This document shows positions 14,183 to 15,664 of a DNA stretch of 15,664 nt, one piece after another. The first letter of the stretch is position 1. Every line of letters starts with the position of its first letter. This DNA comes from Clostridia bacterium (lineage in GTDB: Bacteria; Bacillota; Clostridia; Christensenellales; Borkfalkiaceae). The DNA is taken from contig JAFVOV010000069.1 of NCBI GenBank assembly GCA_017505675.1, positions 1 to 15,664 of the forward strand. Direction: 5' to 3'. The translations under genes and the position numbers were made by a program. The notes beneath the pieces are model-generated. The model ran no database searches and was not told the DNA's origin. It saw only the letters and a list, made by a program, of their open reading frames with translations.

Positions 14183-15147
14183 TTATATTTTCCCTCCAAA
14201 ATTTGGAACAAAAGCCACTCCACTAGCATAGTCGGGTTGGCGTTGAATTTTTTTCTTTTATTTGCCTCGGTTATACATTCAAGCGCGTGAATAATTGCGC
14301 CCGTCTTAAACCGCTCTGCCTTTTTAAGCGCGCTCACCGCGCTTTTTGCCGCAACTAAATCTTCCTTGCCTTGCGAAATCATAAGCATATCGCGAAGGAG
14401 CAATTCTAAAACGGACAAAAATTCCGATAAGTCACACTTTGAAGAAAGCACTTTAGTAGAATAAAACAACAAATCTTTACTCGACTTCATATTGACTAAA
14501 ATATCTACTGCTAAATCGGTAATAGATTTTAAATTTTCATCACCGTAAAGGGATAGCGCTTTTCCTACCGTACCGTCCCCACAAGCAACGGCGCTTTCTA
14601 GCCGTTCAAGAGCGGGGCATTCTTCTTTTAATGCGTTTTTAAGTTTTTCCGCGCTAAACGCGGGAATTTCAAGTTTTTTAACCCTTGAAAGAACGGTTGG
14701 GAGCAATGGAAATTCACTTGTCGCACCCAAAAATATATGCACGCCTTTGGGCGGTTCTTCAAGCGTTTTTAAAAGTTTATTTTGCGCGGATGCGTTCATT
14801 GTTTCCGCGTGGTTTATAATAAAAATTTTCTTATCCGCCTCAACGGGTTTAAGATAACTTTCTTCAATTAAAGAATTTATATCTTCGGCTAAAACCGTTT
14901 CTTTTTTAGGATATATTATTAAATCGGAATAAGCGTTTTCTTCAATAAGTTTGCACGCGCGACAATTAAAACAAGGCTCAACAAAGTTGCAAAAAGCAAG
15001 GCGCGCAAAAATCTTCAAATATTCCCCTAAATTTTCACCGTCTGGGGTAAGTATTAAATACGCGTGTGAAAGCCTGCCGTTTTCTTTATCACCTTTAACC
15101 GTTTTATATGCGCCGGTATCTTTTAAAAGCCCGAAAAGGTCTATCAT
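14167..15147 (-). CDS. holB: DNA polymerase III delta-prime subunit
   Basis: This is the clamp-loader delta-prime subunit. The 326-aa protein begins with an AAA+-type domain. SHAYLILTPDGENLGEYL (27-44) is the region where a P-loop would be, but GxxGKT is lacking, as is usual for delta-prime, so it is not an ATPase. Four cysteines (C53, C59, C62, C65) form the zinc module. IINHAETMNASAQNKLLKTLEEPP (110-133) is the conserved central signature. The sensor segment reads LSRVKKL (153-159) where many have SRC. The C-terminal oligomerisation domain is helical. The ATG overlaps the tmk stop by the ATGA tetranucleotide, and the 3' end overlaps ricT by 16 bases, so all three are tightly coupled. Confidence 0.93.
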   Translation of the reverse strand: MIDLFGLLKDTGAYKTVKGDKENGRLSHAYLILTPDGENLGEYLKIFARLAFCNFVEPCFNCRACKLIEENAYSDLIIYPKKETVLAEDINSLIEESYLKPVEADKKIFIINHAETMNASAQNKLLKTLEEPPKGVHIFLGATSEFPLLPTVLSRVKKLEIPAFSAEKLKNALKEECPALERLESAVACGDGTVGKALSLYGDENLKSITDLAVDILVNMKSSKDLLFYSTKVLSSKCDLSEFLSVLELLLRDMLMISQGKEDLVAAKSAVSALKKAERFKTGAIIHALECITEANKRKKFNANPTMLVEWLLFQILEGKYKWQKS

Positions 15148-15664
15148 ATAATTCCCTTTTCTTTAAGCGCGTCAATAATTTTACGGTGAGTTTCTTGCCT
15201 TTCACCGCTAGCGTCTATAACTATATACCTATCTTTATATTTTTCAGCAAGTTCAAGATAGCCTGCGTAAACCTTTTTGTGGAAATCCATACCAGAAAGT
15301 TCTAATCTATCCGTTTTATCCACTCCGCCCTTTCTTAAAAATGCCTGTTCGGGCGGTAATTTTAAAAATACGGTATAATCGGGCATAAAGTTTTTAATTG
15401 CGTAATCGTTTACCTTTTCAACAAACTCCACGCCCAGTCCCCTTGCGTAACCTTGGTACGCTAAAGAAGAATCAATATACCTATCGCAAAGCACTAATTC
15501 ACCAGCGTCTAAACGGGGTTTAACGTTTTCTTTTAACAACTGAACTCTTGCAGCAGCGTAAAGAAGCGCTTCACATTCGTCTGTCATAGAAACGTTTTTG
15601 CCGTCTAAAATCACCGCGCGGATTTGTTCGGAAACGGTTGTTCCGCCCGGCTCACGCGCGAGAT
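15144..15664 (-). CDS. tmk: Thymidylate kinase (5' end outside the window)
   Basis: TMK phosphorylates dTMP to dTDP. The frame is open to the window edge: before the apparent start at 15614 it reads LAREPGGTTVSEQIRA, the conserved TMK substrate-binding loop. The gene is therefore cut by the window, and about the first 35 residues, including the P-loop, are missing. Further signatures are YAAARVQ, DRYIDSSLAYQGYARGLG (lid-proximal DRY motif), DYTVFLKLP and the DRLE motif (TDRLELS). It ends ALKEKGII. The TGA stop overlaps the holB start (ATGA), as in many Firmicutes tmk-holB operons. It is functionally linked to dut, which lies 4.2 kb away on the other strand: both enzymes supply dTTP. Confidence 0.95.
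   Translation of the reverse strand, partial: LAREPGGTTVSEQIRAVILDGKNVSMTDECEALLYAAARVQLLKENVKPRLDAGELVLCDRYIDSSLAYQGYARGLGVEFVEKVNDYAIKNFMPDYTVFLKLPPEQAFLRKGGVDKTDRLELSGMDFHKKVYAGYLELAEKYKDRYIVIDASGERQETHRKIIDALKEKGII

Overview
This window looks like chromosome of an anaerobic, fairly low-GC Firmicute, most likely an uncultured Clostridia-type lineage. The evidence is Shine-Dalgarno (SD) sites of the GGAGG/AAGGAG type, sigma-A-like promoters, many intrinsic terminators, a clostridial 2[4Fe-4S] ferredoxin, and the Firmicutes cluster tmk-holB-ricT-trmN6-rsmI. The lineage is inferred from gene content and order; no search was run. There is no phage, transposon, CRISPR array or rRNA.

Left block (1-5190). 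Reading on the minus strand, a DeoR-type regulator, serine acetyltransferase (cysE), cysteinyl-tRNA synthetase (cysS) and alanyl-tRNA synthetase (alaS) form one operon. It runs into a tRNA-Arg(ACG) gene, which also has its own consensus promoter and a terminator. The AlaRS is short (608 aa): the catalytic and editing parts are present but the C-terminal C-Ala region is absent. The operon starts from a short divergent region shared with serS (plus strand, 5191-6471), so serine/cysteine use and three synthetases are grouped. Neither leader is long enough for a T-box.

Middle block (6486-11523). After the serS terminator come an orphan exported or lipid-anchored protein (minus) and a compact divergent pair: an 85-aa helical protein (minus) and a 71-aa XRE-type repressor (plus). 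The 91 bp between the pair holds two near-identical ACGCG-N3-CGCGT palindromes 20 bp apart, placed over both promoters. The repressor mRNA appears leaderless. This small switch is the most intriguing part of the window. Next are an ArsB/NhaD-type permease and an MFS transporter in one operon, then dUTPase with a ureidoglycolate-lyase-like cupin protein. The dut promoter overlaps the MFS terminator.

Right block (11525-15664, minus strand). tmk (cut by the window end), holB and ricT overlap one another. A ferredoxin gene with its own promoter and terminator follows, then trmN6 and rsmI. This is the conserved replication/RNA-maturation neighbourhood of Firmicutes, with yabA and yazA absent and a ferredoxin in between.

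No stretch longer than 300 bases lacks a gene.
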